Shown here one piece after another: positions 4,941 through 5,182 of a DNA stretch of 5,182 nt. A model generated the notes under the pieces. It was not told the DNA's origin. It saw only the letters and a list, made by a program, of their open reading frames with translations, and ran no database searches. Numbering within the stretch: the first letter of the stretch is position 1; each line of letters begins with the position of its first letter. Made by a program: the position numbers and the translations under genes. Source of the DNA: Clostridia bacterium (GTDB lineage Bacteria > Bacillota > Clostridia > CAKSNL01 > HGM11501); the NCBI GenBank assembly GCA_017390225.1, contig JAFPCL010000128.1, positions 1 through 5,182 on the forward strand. Reading direction: 5' to 3'.

Positions 4941-4976
4941 CACAAAAAAACTGTGGCTATCCGCAATTATTTTTTG
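4941..4976 (+). repeat. Palindromic element copy B, in the ATPase mRNA leader (possible attenuator)
   Basis: CACAAAAAAA is followed by TGTGG-CTAT-CCGCA (4952-4965, one G-T wobble), then ATTATTTTTTG. CAAAAAA (4943-4949) can also pair with TTTTTTG (4970-4976). It shares CACAAAAAA, the 13 bases GGCTATCCGCAAT and the T-run with copy A 85 bases upstream. It lies between the predicted transcription start and the Shine-Dalgarno (4978-4984), so it would form the 5' end of the mRNA. Confidence 0.65.
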
Positions 4977-4992
4977 CAAGGAGGATTGGGGT

Positions 4993-5182
4993 ATGATTAT
5001 AGAGAGAAAAAAATATCTGGATAAGCTGATTTCAAAAAAGGATAACGGGCTGATTAAAGTCATCACCGGAATCAGAAGATGCGGCAAGTCTTTTTTGTTG
5101 TTTGAGCTTTATCATGCCTATCTGAATACGGTCGGTGTTACGGATGATTGTATTATTGAAATCGCTCTTGACGAGGCGGCCA
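4993..5182 (+). CDS. AAA family ATPase (AAA_14/DUF4143 type), N-terminal part (3' end outside window)
   Basis: The first 63 codons are visible and the frame is open to the right edge. ATG 4993 follows a strong AAGGAGG (4978-4984) by eight bases. The start MIIERKKYLDKL and the Walker A motif VITGIRRCGKSFLL (about residues 23-36), followed by helix FELYHAYL, are typical of the large family of predicted ATPases with an N-terminal AAA_14 domain and a C-terminal DUF4143 domain, common in gut Firmicutes and Bacteroidetes. Full proteins usually have about 400 residues, so Walker B, sensor residues and DUF4143 lie outside. The cellular role of the family is not established. Its leader carries palindromic copy B, which suggests regulated expression. 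Confidence 0.82.
   Translation, partial: MIIERKKYLDKLISKKDNGLIKVITGIRRCGKSFLLFELYHAYLNTVGVTDDCIIEIALDEAA

Noticed and set aside
4782..5024. Plus-strand 80-codon frame across the last gap
   Set aside because: It reads through a terminator, both palindromes and the promoter, has no Shine-Dalgarno site, and overlaps the well supported ATPase start in another frame.
4474..5087. Minus-strand frames across the lipoprotein gene and the last intergenic gap
   Set aside because: They run antisense through the lipoprotein gene, the terminator, the promoter and the start of the ATPase gene, and their products resemble nothing known.

Overview
The window looks like chromosomal DNA from an anaerobic Firmicute of the class Clostridia. 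The basis is Gram-positive style Shine-Dalgarno sites, sigma-A-type promoters, rho-independent terminators, a TlyA tail, a YpsC-type RNA methyltransferase, a CotH-family protein and a small lipoprotein with a clean lipobox. Genus cannot be read from the sequence. No rRNA, tRNA, CRISPR array, transposase or phage gene was seen.

Layout. Positions 1-273 (+) are the last 90 codons of tlyA, cut by the left edge. The 180-base gap that follows holds four hairpins, each introduced by GTAGG; two are near-identical copies 150 bases apart, and two have T-runs that fit terminators for tlyA. Converging on this gap from the right is a 575-residue secreted CotH-family kinase-like protein (454-2181, -) with its own promoter. 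Upstream of it on the same strand, behind its own terminator, is a membrane-anchored or secreted polysaccharide deacetylase (2335-3024, -). Divergent from the deacetylase, with a strong sigma-A promoter, is a two-gene unit: a THUMP-domain RNA methyltransferase (3127-4233, +) and a lipoprotein (4255-4767, +), closed by a terminator. The last gap (4768-4992) carries two copies of a palindromic element bracketing a good promoter. It leads into the start of an AAA ATPase of the AAA_14/DUF4143 type (4993 to the right edge, +).

Functionally the window is a mosaic. TlyA and the YpsC-like enzyme act on ribosomal RNA. The CotH-like protein, the deacetylase and the lipoprotein act outside the membrane or at the cell surface. 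Each main gene has its own promoter or terminator signals, so only the methyltransferase and lipoprotein genes look co-transcribed.

No clear new multi-gene system is visible. The best leads are non-coding: the GTAGG hairpin cluster at 270-447, where stem sequences differ but pairing is kept, and the duplicated palindrome around the ATPase promoter, one copy of which forms the very start of the predicted mRNA. The best protein lead is a C-x2-H-x5-C-x2-C cluster inside the CotH-like protein.
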